Positions 7,932-16,429 are shown, numbered from the stretch's first letter. The stretch: DNA of 64,000 bases from Vibrio tasmaniensis (GCF_024347635.1 NZ_AP025513.1:50714-114713), one strand, 5' to 3'. Program-made: numbers and translations. The notes: generated from the letters alone by a model not told the origin.

Positions 7932-8659
7932 TACTCTATCTCCAAGGGTTGCAAGCCTGATACGTTCACCTCATCGATGCGCCAGCGCGTACCGTATTGG
8001 TAGGCAATGGCAGGGACGTGAGTGATGTTAAGCGATTGGGTTAAGTGGCCTTGCTGCGAAAAATACATTCTTGCATCCAATAAGGTCGCCATTTTATTCG
8101 GGCTGCCTCCCGTCAGTATCCACTTGATTGGCTTGGCGTTTTGATACTCGCTGGCAAACCTTCGTTGCTGCGCGTCTCTGGCATCCAAAAAGACCAGCAC
8201 CTTACTGAGTTCAAATTGTGGTAGAACGTCTTGACCGCCGACCTTTGGCCAAGTGCGACTGTCAAAGGGGTTCACCCTAGTACCCGCCTTGGCTATCACT
8301 GCCCCCGTCGTGGGGGCGATGATGTCTTTAGGGATAGTGATGCTTGGGTCAACGTAAAAGGTGCGGGGGCTGGTTGTGGTGGTTAACCCTTCAACGGGCG
8401 GTGGATTTTCAATGCTTTGTTGTACGCGCTCCGTGAACTCGTTTTGCATGTCCGCCAATTGGCCACTGGCCTCAAACCCTTTCAGTCTCTGATGTATCCA
8501 CTCCAGCATGTCGATTTCACCGATAGGGAAGACCGGGGCGACTTGCCCTAGGTGCTTTCCATCGGCACTGGTTGCGGCAAGCCCTGCCACCAAAAGCAAA
8601 AGCGGTGATTTAAGCGCTTGCCCCAATGGCTTGATTAAAGGCGTCAATTTCTTTGCCAT
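7931..8659 (-). CDS. traW: TraW, F-type pilus assembly protein, copy A
   Basis: 242 residues from the start at 8659, which gives a signal peptide (KKLTPLIKP, then a hydrophobic stretch SPLLLLVAGLAA). TraW is a periplasmic assembly protein that acts with TrbC and TraU. Family features include GQVAPVFPIGEIDMLEWI after the signal, DPSITIPKDI and a C-terminal FLDARDAQQ with VPAIAY. The start lies within the end of traC (50-base overlap), so translation is probably coupled. The signal-peptide segment differs from copy B although both flanks match. Confidence 0.9.
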   Translation of the reverse strand: MAKKLTPLIKPLGQALKSPLLLLVAGLAATSADGKHLGQVAPVFPIGEIDMLEWIHQRLKGFEASGQLADMQNEFTERVQQSIENPPPVEGLTTTTSPRTFYVDPSITIPKDIIAPTTGAVIAKAGTRVNPFDSRTWPKVGGQDVLPQFELSKVLVFLDARDAQQRRFASEYQNAKPIKWILTGGSPNKMATLLDARMYFSQQGHLTQSLNITHVPAIAYQYGTRWRIDEVNVSGLQPLEIE

Positions 8660-11159
8660 AAAAGTGCATGGAGGTTTGCTCAATGGCGCGCTCCAGCGAT
8701 TGACCTTGTTTATAGAGATTTTCACAATACTCAAACTCCTTTGGCTCGGTTGAGAACATGGCGCGTTTCACCGGAGAGGCGAAAAAGCGGTGGTAGGTGA
8801 CATGGCCGCCTGCCTTGATACGCGCGCTGCTGTATCCGGCTTCTGCAGAGGGGGCGAAGCTTTTAATGATGCGCTGCTCAAACGGTGAGAAGGCATCGGG
8901 GTTTTGGGCTAGGTATTTATCAAACCCTTCGCCTTGACGAAGAATGATGTGGATATCGGAGTTGTTGTAGCAGGCTTTGGCTTCCTCGCTGCTAAAGAAA
9001 TCCTCAATCCCTTGAGTCACCGTGCAAAAAGCGCCGCCGAACTTGCGGGCGGTGCGATAGCCGGTGTTGATGAACTCCCTCGCTTGCTCGTTCGCCCCAG
9101 AAAGCAGGCTCCAGGCCTCTTCGATGATGCACATCTTAGGCGTAGAGCGAGAGCCTGAAAGGTACATCTGCTGGTTAATCGACACCATCAGCGCAAAAAT
9201 GACCGGTCTAAGCACCGCAGGCGGGAACCCATCCAACTCCAACGTCGTAAATTCAACGTTTGGGTCGAGCATGGAGGGCTTGTTAAACACGTCTTTATAC
9301 ATACCATCGGTGCAGAACTTTTTCAGTTGCACCGCAATGTCTTTGATGCGTCGGTCGCCTTCCTCTCCCGCAATCTCAATCAAGGCGTCTCTGACATCAT
9401 CCACTAAGGCTTGATTGCCTTTAGATTCCCACGCCGTCACTATCGCATCGCCGAGTACGCTTTGTTGAAAGGCCGTCAGTGGCGTGTAGGGCGACGCAAT
9501 GGTGGCGAACAACGCGGTGATGTTATCGAGCGCTTCCATCATGGGGTCAACGGGTCTACCGTCATCGTCCACAAACTCAAACTCCGCATTTTGCATGGCG
9601 CCTAAATGGGTGAACGGGTTTAAGAAGATATTAGCGTGGGTCATGTAGGTTCCCCCAAGGCTGAGCGTCAATTTTTTGTAGCTGGCGCCTTTATCGAGGA
9701 TCCACACTTTACCGCCCATGGCGTACACCGTTTCCGCGATTTCTTGAACCAGAAAGCTTTTCCCAGCGCCTGAGCCTCCCGTCAGGGCGATGTTTTGGTT
9801 ATCACTGCCACAGGTGAAAGGGTTAAAGAACGAGATTTGTTGGCGCATCGTGGGTAGGAGTACGCCCCCTTTGAGCTGGCTAAAGTCCATGATAAGCGGA
9901 AAGAGATTCACTAAATTAGAACTTTTAAACGTGCGAACGCGGCCGGCTTTTTTGCAATCGCCCCATAACCCTTCACTCATCATAAAAGGCAAGGTGGAGA
10001 GCAGCGCTTGGGGTTGATTCATTTTCAGTGGAATGATATCAAGACCTGCATTGCCAAATGACTCCTTCGCCGCTTGAGTGTCTTTTTTCTGACGGGTTTT
10101 GTCGGTCAGCAGTGAGACGGTGAGTACCATAGACGCGATAGTAAACTCTTTAGACAACAGGCCTTTTTGCAAGGCCTTACGCTCTTTGAGTTCATCTTCA
10201 GCCATGGGCGCGAGTATCGCCATTTGGCTGTTCACCGTCTTGGTTAGGTCTTTTATCTTATTATCGTTATCTGCATTCTGCTTACCGGTTGGCTCGTTAC
10301 GAAAACTCAAGGTCACGCGATGCGGGCAAGTGATGTTACGCGATACGTTGCGGATAGAAGAGAAAGCCTCGGGTAAGGCGTACAAGCGATAATCACCAGG
10401 CAATCGAGAAAGCCCCAAATGAACCAAGCGTGTGCGTACCTCTTCCCCTTGGTCATTGGTATGACGGGTGGCGATATGACCACGATGGGTTAACGCTTCG
10501 GTATCGGGAGATAACGCTTGCAGGTTCAAAGGCTCTAATGGGTTGTAGCTTTTTTCCTTTGGCCTGTCTTGGCGCTTATCAAAGTTTAAGATATCCCCCA
10601 CACCAGTGAGCAACATCTCAGGTGTTACGGGCAGTAAATCAAACCCCAGCTGCGCGAGTCCTGTCTCTAGCGTCATTCGCGCATCCAGCAGCTCTTGCGG
10701 GTCTTTTTCCGTGGTGGAGACAAAAAAGAACGCGTCGTAGTCGCGCAAATCAAAGCGATTGTTTTTTTGTCTGTGCAGATAACCGTGCTGCGCGGCGTAG
10801 TGGGCGTAAATGGCGTCATCGTTGGCCATCTTCTGGCAGATACCGCCTCGCTGACTGAGTAGCGCTTGATTGCCTTCTAAGTAGTGCGCGACACGGTTAT
10901 GACCAAACAGCTGTACTTGATAGTCCCATTTATCCCCATCGGGCAAGTCCCCCATGAGGTGGCTTAATGACTGAATCAAATCGTCGTTTGCGCCCCCAAG
11001 GACGCTGATTTTAAAACCAAAGCCGCGTGAGTGAACGTTATCAAAGACTTGCTCAATGGGATCGTAGTCTCGATACGGTAATTCATGGTGAAGGTGGTTT
11101 TGGGCTTGCTTGGCATCTTGGAACAAGGCGGACAAGCCACTTCGTGAGGTAGAAAACAT
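8610..11159 (-). CDS. traC: TraC, type IV secretion ATPase (VirB4 family), copy A
   Basis: 849 residues, close to F TraC (875). Cytoplasmic, membrane-associated ATPase that powers pilus assembly. Walker A GGSGAGKS lies near residue 463, followed by GKVWILDKGASYKKL; a Walker B-like region MCIIEEAWSLL lies near 680, and the C-terminus has TQGIEDFFSS. The N-terminal TraC domain covers roughly the first 400 residues. Highly conserved with copy B. Confidence 0.95.
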   Translation of the reverse strand: MFSTSRSGLSALFQDAKQAQNHLHHELPYRDYDPIEQVFDNVHSRGFGFKISVLGGANDDLIQSLSHLMGDLPDGDKWDYQVQLFGHNRVAHYLEGNQALLSQRGGICQKMANDDAIYAHYAAQHGYLHRQKNNRFDLRDYDAFFFVSTTEKDPQELLDARMTLETGLAQLGFDLLPVTPEMLLTGVGDILNFDKRQDRPKEKSYNPLEPLNLQALSPDTEALTHRGHIATRHTNDQGEEVRTRLVHLGLSRLPGDYRLYALPEAFSSIRNVSRNITCPHRVTLSFRNEPTGKQNADNDNKIKDLTKTVNSQMAILAPMAEDELKERKALQKGLLSKEFTIASMVLTVSLLTDKTRQKKDTQAAKESFGNAGLDIIPLKMNQPQALLSTLPFMMSEGLWGDCKKAGRVRTFKSSNLVNLFPLIMDFSQLKGGVLLPTMRQQISFFNPFTCGSDNQNIALTGGSGAGKSFLVQEIAETVYAMGGKVWILDKGASYKKLTLSLGGTYMTHANIFLNPFTHLGAMQNAEFEFVDDDGRPVDPMMEALDNITALFATIASPYTPLTAFQQSVLGDAIVTAWESKGNQALVDDVRDALIEIAGEEGDRRIKDIAVQLKKFCTDGMYKDVFNKPSMLDPNVEFTTLELDGFPPAVLRPVIFALMVSINQQMYLSGSRSTPKMCIIEEAWSLLSGANEQAREFINTGYRTARKFGGAFCTVTQGIEDFFSSEEAKACYNNSDIHIILRQGEGFDKYLAQNPDAFSPFEQRIIKSFAPSAEAGYSSARIKAGGHVTYHRFFASPVKRAMFSTEPKEFEYCENLYKQGQSLERAIEQTSMHFYGKEIDAFNQAIGASA

Positions 11160-11177
11160 GGGTATTCCTTTTCTATT

Positions 11178-11543
11178 TTACCAAAACACAGACAATGGCC
11201 AGCTGACACTTTGCATCGCTTCATCACTGAGTTGGAGACGGCGAGCAAGCTCAGGATGCCCCTTTTGTTGCAAGCAGGGGTATGGGTTTGGTTTGATTGG
11301 GGAGGGAAGGGGGACGCCCTCTTCTTCATTTTTAATCTCAGGGGGTGCCATGCAATCTTGGACGGCTTGATGGATAACGCGCGTATCTAAGGCGGGCTGA
11401 GACTCGATGTAGCGCGCCACAACCTGGTCTCTGGCGTCATCGTGTGAGGTGATGAACTGCGCCACTTGTGCTAGGGCGCTGCTCAGGAATACGCCCCATA
11501 ACACTAAGAAGGCAATGAATACTTTTTTGAGTGTTCTTATCAT
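11178..11543 (-). CDS. Hypothetical exported or anchored protein between traV and traC, copy A
   Basis: 121 residues with an N-terminal hydrophobic segment (KKVFIAFLVLWGVFLSS), then QVAQFITSHDDARD. The first ~43 residues and the last ~17 (SDEAMQSVSWPLSVFW) match copy B, but the middle is unrelated between copies. Each copy keeps two Cys in the variable part. Upstream frame extension to 11585 would run into traV, so the ATG at 11543 was chosen. Not recognised as a known F gene; position suggests a role in the envelope complex. Confidence 0.6.
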   Translation of the reverse strand: MIRTLKKVFIAFLVLWGVFLSSALAQVAQFITSHDDARDQVVARYIESQPALDTRVIHQAVQDCMAPPEIKNEEEGVPLPSPIKPNPYPCLQQKGHPELARRLQLSDEAMQSVSWPLSVFW

Positions 11544-11545
11544 GG

Positions 11546-11941
11546 TTAATCCTTCCAAATCTCGCGGGCAGGGCGCCCAGACCAACGACTATCGTCTAAG
11601 ACAAAGTAAACATCCATCGTATCGATGTAGTGATTGTCTTTGTCGATGAAAGGGAAGACGGTGAGCTTTTTAACGTCTTCTTGGCTTCGCTCAGGCTCCC
11701 CCTCTCGATTGCGCCTTGGCAGTAAGGTAAAGGCGGAAGGTGGGGCAAGACGCGATTGAGGGGAAACCGTGGGTATGCCGCTGTCACCGGTATAGCCGTA
11801 GACGTTGTCTCGAACCTCGTTCATGGTGACGCATCCGGAAACGCCGCCGACCTTATCGCAACTGTATTCGCTCTCAAAGCCCGCGCTGCATCCGGTCAGA
11901 CCTAGGAGTATCGATAGTGAAAACAAAAACTGTCTATTCAT
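11546..11941 (-). CDS. traV: TraV, outer-membrane lipoprotein of the transfer channel, copy A
   Basis: 131 residues with a lipoprotein signal (FSLSILLGLTGCSAGF, lipobox LTGC). TraV anchors the TraK/TraB core complex to the outer membrane. The mature part contains the family Cys pair (YSCDKVGG, SGCVTMNEVR). It lies between traB and the 121-residue gene, with 2-base gaps on both sides, so the operon is tightly packed here. Confidence 0.88.
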   Translation of the reverse strand: MNRQFLFSLSILLGLTGCSAGFESEYSCDKVGGVSGCVTMNEVRDNVYGYTGDSGIPTVSPQSRLAPPSAFTLLPRRNREGEPERSQEDVKKLTVFPFIDKDNHYIDTMDVYFVLDDSRWSGRPAREIWKD

Positions 11942-11943
11942 GG

Positions 11944-13386
11944 TTATTCCTCACGCCCAAAGCCCACGCTGCTTAACCCTTGTTGGGTGATTTTTTGCGC
12001 TAATGGGTTGATAGGGGCGGTTTGAGTGGTGGGTGGAAGGGCGGGAGCATTGGTAATAACATCGAGTATCTGGTTAGAGCTCGATACGTGCTCACGCTGC
12101 TCATTAATGCGCGCTTCGTATTCATCGGCCAGTAGCGGGTCTAAGGGAAAGCCTTCCAAAAAGACAATATTGACGATGGCGCCAGGGTTGACTTCCACGA
12201 TGGGGTGGTAGAGCTCCGCCAGTTTGATGTAGTAGTCCGCTAACTTGCTGCCAACGCTTTCGGTGGCGCCGCCCAGCAGGTTTAACCCTATCTTGTCGGT
12301 GTTAACACTGGTACTTGGACCAAGCGCGGTCGGTGTTGTGGTTTGGGCGAGCGCTTTACCGGCATCCCCAACGCCTTGCAATATTCCAGCAATGCCCGCC
12401 ATTTGAACGATTTTCCCGTTTTTCAAGATGGTTGTGCCGCGAATGCCATTGCGCCCAAAGTTAAACACGGTCGCATTGACGGGGATATCAAGGATATCCC
12501 CATTAGGTTGTATGCAGCTCATTCTGTTGGTGCGCGCCACGCCGCGACTGGATGAAATTTCCCCGTAGACCGCGCCTGTGATGGTGCAGTCCTTGAGTTT
12601 AGAGGGCTGACCGTTGGGTAATATTCCTTGATTGACGGTTTGAAAGACAATCGGGGAGGTATCGCCTTGTCCAGACACACCCGCATTCGCATCCGCACCT
12701 CCAGTAATCACTGCGGTGACAAAAGTGCCGGTTGGTACGTAGTTATCGGTCGTGCGGCGAGATTGTTTCTCCTCGATACTGGCTTGCCAATGAAACTCAA
12801 AGCTATCAAAGGCATCCCCACCAAAAGCCACATCATCTTGTTGTTGATACTGAAACTCATTGACCTTAGCGGTTTCAATGTTGCCATTCATCGCTGGTCT
12901 TGGGGGCAATTTGTATTGACCAAACGTGCCGCCTTGTTGACTGTCTCCCTTGTGCTGAGTGGAAGAGTCGCCTGTATTGAGGGCTGAGGCTAATTGCGTC
13001 TCAAGCTGAACTTTGAGTGCGTCCACTTCATCGAGCTTTTGTTGCATCTTTTGCTCAAGCTCTGTCAGTTGTGACGCATTATCACGCTCATTGGCTTTTT
13101 TTATGTTTTCTAACTCAGAGGTTAAGCTCTGTCCAAAGCGGCTCAATGTCCCCTCAAACTTGACTAAGCTTTGCTCGATTTGGTTGATTTTATCTTGCTG
13201 AAACGTCAGGGCCGATTGGTTGTCCTTGTCGGTGAAATCGTCGGTGACGATAGCGCCAAAGCCAACGTCTTGATTGACGTTGCTTGGTGCTTGGGGAGGC
13301 TGCGTGAATCGCCAGACCACGAATGCGATGGCGGCCAATATCAGCAACACCGTGAACGTTATGGTGCGATTGCGCTTTCTTGTCAC
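11944..13386 (-). CDS. traB: TraB, VirB10-like core protein, copy A, reading from an internal GTG
   Basis: TraB links inner and outer membranes in the F-type channel. Residues 6-26 from the GTG (RTITFTVLLILAAIAFVVWRF) form the single inner-membrane helix, followed by a coiled coil (about 50-125) and the VirB10-like domain (CTITGAVYGEISSSR, GRNGIRGTTI). Copy B reads 32 codons further upstream; in copy A a TAA interrupts that segment (13408-13410). A GTG at 13386 could restart translation just before the membrane helix, giving a protein without most of its cytoplasmic tail. Whether that is enough for function is not known. Confidence 0.75.
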   Translation of the reverse strand: MTRKRNRTITFTVLLILAAIAFVVWRFTQPPQAPSNVNQDVGFGAIVTDDFTDKDNQSALTFQQDKINQIEQSLVKFEGTLSRFGQSLTSELENIKKANERDNASQLTELEQKMQQKLDEVDALKVQLETQLASALNTGDSSTQHKGDSQQGGTFGQYKLPPRPAMNGNIETAKVNEFQYQQQDDVAFGGDAFDSFEFHWQASIEEKQSRRTTDNYVPTGTFVTAVITGGADANAGVSGQGDTSPIVFQTVNQGILPNGQPSKLKDCTITGAVYGEISSSRGVARTNRMSCIQPNGDILDIPVNATVFNFGRNGIRGTTILKNGKIVQMAGIAGILQGVGDAGKALAQTTTPTALGPSTSVNTDKIGLNLLGGATESVGSKLADYYIKLAELYHPIVEVNPGAIVNIVFLEGFPLDPLLADEYEARINEQREHVSSSNQILDVITNAPALPPTTQTAPINPLAQKITQQGLSSVGFGREE

Positions 13387-13407
13387 CGCATTGACTGTGC
13401 CGCCGTC

Positions 13408-13482
13408 TTAAAAGTCCCCATCGGTGTCTTTAAAGGTGCGTTTCTTAAAGCGGTCAACTGCGTCCTTTTGTTTATCGAACAT
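13408..13482 (-). pseudogene. traB: 5-prime end of traB copy A, cut off by a premature stop
   Basis: The traB start (ATG at 13482, overlapping the traK stop) reads 24 codons ending DTDGDF and then meets TAA. Copy B has GAA (Glu) at this codon and continues into the full protein. A single G-to-T change on the coding strand explains the stop. The rest of the gene stays open. Confidence 0.85.
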
Positions 13483-14257
13483 GAGCGGCGCCTCCTCCGG
13501 TGATGAGATAGAGCGTGGTGGTTTGCCCTGGTTTTAATTGATAGGCATCGAGCGCAGCTGAGCGTGCAGAGTCGCTGTAGAACTGCGCGGTGGTCAGCGA
13601 TAGGTCACTGCGGCCTTGGTTTTTGAGCTGATAAACCACCCCAGAGTAATTACGGCCAACGAAGACCGTTTGAGGGATGATGGCTAATGCCGCTTCATCT
13701 TTAGGCAGCGTTTTAGGGTCAACGTCGTGGCGTTTAAAGCCCGCAATGGGCGCGCCGTCATGGACAGAGCGCATCATGGCTTTGGTGAGCGCGGTCATGG
13801 CCGCGGGGTAATCGGCTACAAGCGCTATCGGGCTTTGCTGCTCTTTGTAGCTTTGTGACCAGACAAACTCTGTGACCAAAGACGGGGTCGCTTTAGGCGT
13901 AATGAACAGCGCGAACAGCCGCCCTTTCTCTGTGGTCAGGTGCGCAGTGAACGGTAAGGCGATATTGATTTTTAGTGCAATGGAGCCTGATGCGTCTTTT
14001 TGGTTGCCTGACGAGGTGCAAAACCCTTTCGGGCAGACTATAGAAAGAATGCGGTCGTTTTTGACCAGCAAGCGGTTCACGTTAATGGAAGAGAGTGCCA
14101 AGGGTATGGTGTCGCCTTCATCAAACTCATAACTGACCATGGCGGCATTGTCGGCTATGGCTAAAGGGGGGATGAGCCATGTCAACAAAAGCGCCATGGA
14201 TAAACAAAGGGAGCGCCACCGCATTGAGGGGTTAAAAAAGGGTTGATTAAGATTCAT
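13472..14257 (-). CDS. traK: TraK, secretin-like core protein, copy A
   Basis: 261 residues from the start at 14257, where ATG overlaps the traE stop. A signal peptide (CLSMALLLTWLIPPLAIA) precedes a VirB9-like periplasmic protein with AMVSYEFDEGDTIPLALSS and KNDRILSIVCPKGFC. TraK forms the outer-membrane ring with TraV and TraB. It overlaps traB by 11 bases, so traE, traK and traB are probably translated in a coupled way. Confidence 0.9.
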   Translation of the reverse strand: MNLNQPFFNPSMRWRSLCLSMALLLTWLIPPLAIADNAAMVSYEFDEGDTIPLALSSINVNRLLVKNDRILSIVCPKGFCTSSGNQKDASGSIALKINIALPFTAHLTTEKGRLFALFITPKATPSLVTEFVWSQSYKEQQSPIALVADYPAAMTALTKAMMRSVHDGAPIAGFKRHDVDPKTLPKDEAALAIIPQTVFVGRNYSGVVYQLKNQGRSDLSLTTAQFYSDSARSAALDAYQLKPGQTTTLYLITGGGAAHVR

Positions 14258-14819
14258 CGGTATTGACCTCGACGGCTTCAATGGAGAGTAAACCTATTGA
14301 GCCTTGTTCGTAGCTAAAGTTAACTTGATACCACTTCATCTCCGGCTCTAGGGCGCGTTGGCCGACGTGCTTTTGGAGTGTGCCGTAGAGCTGTACTTGG
14401 AGGGTATCGAGGGAGATACGGACGTCCTCGACCGCAAATTGACTGCTGATGTTGTCTTTTTTAATCACCGTGGCTTCACGAAGCAGCTTAGGTTGTACGC
14501 TGTGCCAACTGGTTTCATCAACATAGTCAAGCAACAAGCCAAACTGACGGCCAACGCTGGCTGGCGTAATGTTGAGTTTCAGGTGGAGGAGGTAATCAGC
14601 CATTTGTTGAAGGTAAGGCTCATCGACCGCGCCGTCTGAAATGGTAAAGGCTTGAGAGAGTGTCGGGGGGACTAAGGTTCGGCTTTGGTGGGTCAGGGCT
14701 TGATAACTGGTGTAACCCAACACCAGGTTCGTGATAAGCATGACAAGAAAGCCTGCACTCAAAAAAAGATTGAGGAGGCTTTTGACGGCCAGCTTATCCC
14801 GTTTGACAAACGGGTCCAT
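14247..14819 (-). CDS. traE: TraE, inner-membrane pilus assembly protein (VirB5/VirB8-like position), copy A
   Basis: 190 residues, matching F TraE (188). One N-terminal membrane helix (about residues 14-36, LFLSAGFLVMLITNLVLG) and a periplasmic domain. It sits between traL and traK as in F. The partial copy at the right edge of the window (63483-64000) differs at a handful of codons. Confidence 0.9.
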   Translation of the reverse strand: MDPFVKRDKLAVKSLLNLFLSAGFLVMLITNLVLGYTSYQALTHQSRTLVPPTLSQAFTISDGAVDEPYLQQMADYLLHLKLNITPASVGRQFGLLLDYVDETSWHSVQPKLLREATVIKKDNISSQFAVEDVRISLDTLQVQLYGTLQKHVGQRALEPEMKWYQVNFSYEQGSIGLLSIEAVEVNTDES

Positions 14820-14833
14820 GAGGAAGTGTCTCC

Positions 14834-15136
14834 TTAAAAAATCCAGTAACGGCGACAGGCTGAGGGCGTGCGCTTAAAAAGGGTGGACTTGATGAAGGAA
14901 GCCCCCCACCAATAAAGTGACAGGGTAATGATGTTGTCACCGTATTGCGCTTTGATGTAACGCAACCCCCCAAACCAAGCCATCGATAACGTCAGCCCTA
15001 TCATTTCGTGTTTCAGCCAAAATGAGAGGCCGAAAATAAAGAAGGCTGGCGCGATTTCATCAACAGGGAAGCCGAGCCAGCGGCGACCTTTGTTCATGTG
15101 TTTTGGGATAGAGAAAAACTGATGAGGGTCTTCCAT
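14834..15136 (-). CDS. traL: TraL, pilus assembly membrane protein
   Basis: 100 residues, two predicted membrane helices with a short polar middle, as in the TraL/VirB3-like family. Typical features are FSIPKHMNKGRRWLGFPVDE at the N-terminus and FFIFGLSFWLK. Gaps of 9 bases to traA and 14 bases to traE place it in the operon in the order of F. Confidence 0.88.
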   Translation of the reverse strand: MEDPHQFFSIPKHMNKGRRWLGFPVDEIAPAFFIFGLSFWLKHEMIGLTLSMAWFGGLRYIKAQYGDNIITLSLYWWGASFIKSTLFKRTPSACRRYWIF

Positions 15137-15145
15137 GGCGGCGCC

Positions 15146-15433
15146 TTAGCCTAAGCCGACAAGGGGCGCGCCCACGTTCCACAAGACTGAGCCACCGATG
15201 AATCCGCCCACGGCGGCAAACCAGTTACGGCTCATCAATCCGGTAATGACCGCGCCCGCCAATCCGGTTCCTAGCATGGCGGTTTCAACCGCAGAGCCTT
15301 TGCCAGCGGTGTCTTTCATCGCCTGTTTACCTGACGCGAAGATATCAGCGGCCAGAGCGGGCTGAGTGATAAAAAGTGTCGAGACAGCAACGCCAATACC
15401 GACCATGAGGGCGCGTTGGGTGCATGTTTTCAT
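15146..15433 (-). CDS. traA: TraA, F-type pilin precursor
   Basis: 95 residues: a long signal peptide ending ALA-ADIF (cleavage near residue 29) and a mature part of about 66 residues with two hydrophobic helices separated by a short basic loop (SRNW), the design of F pilin (70 residues after processing). First structural gene of the tra operon. A 470-base untranslated stretch lies upstream. Confidence 0.88.
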   Translation of the reverse strand: MKTCTQRALMVGIGVAVSTLFITQPALAADIFASGKQAMKDTAGKGSAVETAMLGTGLAGAVITGLMSRNWFAAVGGFIGGSVLWNVGAPLVGLG

Positions 15434-15551
15434 AATGAGTTTCCTTATTGAGTGATAAAATTATCGAGTGGGTGTTAATGGTGGAGTCAAGGAGGGGTTT
15501 CCCCCTCTATTGGTTATCTTCTTGCCGGATAGACAAGAAGGCGTGGTTTCG

Positions 15552-15780
15552 CTTTTCAATGCTCACTGACGGTCGATAGGAGACAGAGTATTTTGGATGG
15601 GACGCTTGCTCTTTTTGAGCCTACTGCCAATAGACTGCGCGAGACGCTAACAAGACTGACTCCCCAGTGAGTTCAGTGTTTTTTAAGTGGTGGCATCACT
15701 CACAGTTTGACTGTGAACAGACGGTTTTCTATGCCGTTTTCAGGGGCAAAACCTATGTCTGGTCAGTGAGCATTGAAAAG
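15552..15780. mobile_element. MITE-like 229-bp element with perfect 19-bp inverted ends
   Basis: CTTTTCAATGCTCACTGAC (15552-15570) is repeated exactly in inverted orientation at 15762-15780. The interior (191 bases) has no convincing gene but further small hairpins (CACAGT-TTG-ACTGTG near 15699). It lies in the leader between traA and the upstream small gene. No clear target-site duplication is visible, so it could instead be a large regulatory stem in the tra transcript. Confidence 0.5.
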
Positions 15781-15806
15781 TGTTTACCCTATCCGCTGAC
15801 GCGGTA

Positions 15807-15858
15807 CTCCTTTTGTCTCAACAAGAGGCTTCGCCTCGTTATTGCAGCCAAAAGCGAG
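15807..15858 (-). repeat. 52-bp hairpin-bearing repeat in the traA leader (copy 2 of 3)
   Basis: Same element as at 7113-7164, with 5 or fewer differences and the GAGGC-TTC-GCCTC hairpin intact. Here it lies just upstream of the MITE-like element on the tra sense strand. Its recurrence in front of tra genes points to a shared role at RNA level. Confidence 0.6.
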
Positions 15859-15903
15859 TGAATGGAAAAGCGGGACGTGGGGTGATTGCTCAGTTGATAT
15901 TGT

Positions 15904-16095
15904 CTACCCTTGTATCGCTGAGCTCTCCATTTTGTCCGCGGTGTAGAGCGCGGTTTGTGCGAGAGCACGATACGTTTGGGATAACGCGGCTTGCTCGTCT
16001 GATGTTAAACGCTTCCCGTTGGCCGGGATAGCGGCTTGCTCGATGACATCAACCCAAAACTTAAGCTCTTGAATGGCGGTCATTTTTGATTTCAT
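15904..16095 (-). CDS. Small hypothetical protein in the tra leader
   Basis: 63 residues with a good ribosome binding site (AAGGAG, 7 bases before the ATG). Predicted mostly helical (MTAIQELKFWVDVIEQAAIP, then QAALSQTYRALAQTALYTAD). It lies between traY and traA. No family recognised. The strong ribosome binding site is the main support. Confidence 0.5.
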   Translation of the reverse strand: MKSKMTAIQELKFWVDVIEQAAIPANGKRLTSDEQAALSQTYRALAQTALYTADKMESSAIQG

Positions 16096-16129
16096 GGGGC
16101 TGCTCCTTTTCGTGGTTTATCTTGGTTCT

Positions 16130-16190
16130 CTCCAAAGCCCACTGTAGAAATAGGCTTTGGAGATTGTCTCTACCTGACCGCCGAGACAAT
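16130..16190. promoter_or_regulatory. Two tandem perfect hairpins in the tra leader
   Basis: Stem 1: CTCCAAAGCC (16130-16139) with GGCTTTGGAG (16153-16162), 10 bp. Stem 2: ATTGTCTC (16163-16170) with GAGACAAT (16183-16190), 8 bp. They abut exactly. The arrangement resembles a structured antisense RNA or attenuator such as FinP, but no T-run follows on either strand, so they are not simple terminators. Confidence 0.5.
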
Positions 16191-16341
16191 AGGCGGGGCT
16201 TATTCACATTTCGGGTCATTCACACAGTTCAGCCATACCAGCTTATGCCCTTCCATTATCTATAGGTCATGCATCCGGTCGCCGTAGCGGTCAATAAGGT
16301 CTGTTTCAGTGAATTCCTGTCCTCCGTCACTGGTTTGCTCG

Positions 16342-16403
16342 GAGTGACCCACACAAAAACAAGTTCCGTGTGAAGTCGTTCATGGCGCAAGTTGTTAAAG
16401 AGC
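16342..16403 (-). promoter_or_regulatory. rRNA-leader-like antitermination sequence (boxA) in the tra leader
   Basis: On the tra sense strand the sequence GCTCTTTAACAA (16403 to 16392) is the bacterial rRNA boxA core (TGCTCTTTAACA). About 37 bases further on comes TGTGTGGGTCACTC (16355 to 16342), close to the TGTGTGGGCACTC that follows boxA in E. coli and Vibrio rrn leaders as I remember them. It lies after traY and ahead of the long tra operon, where Nus-dependent antitermination would be useful. The function is inferred. Confidence 0.55.
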
Positions 16404-16429
16404 GAGTTGACCATCGTTTTGATGTTCGC

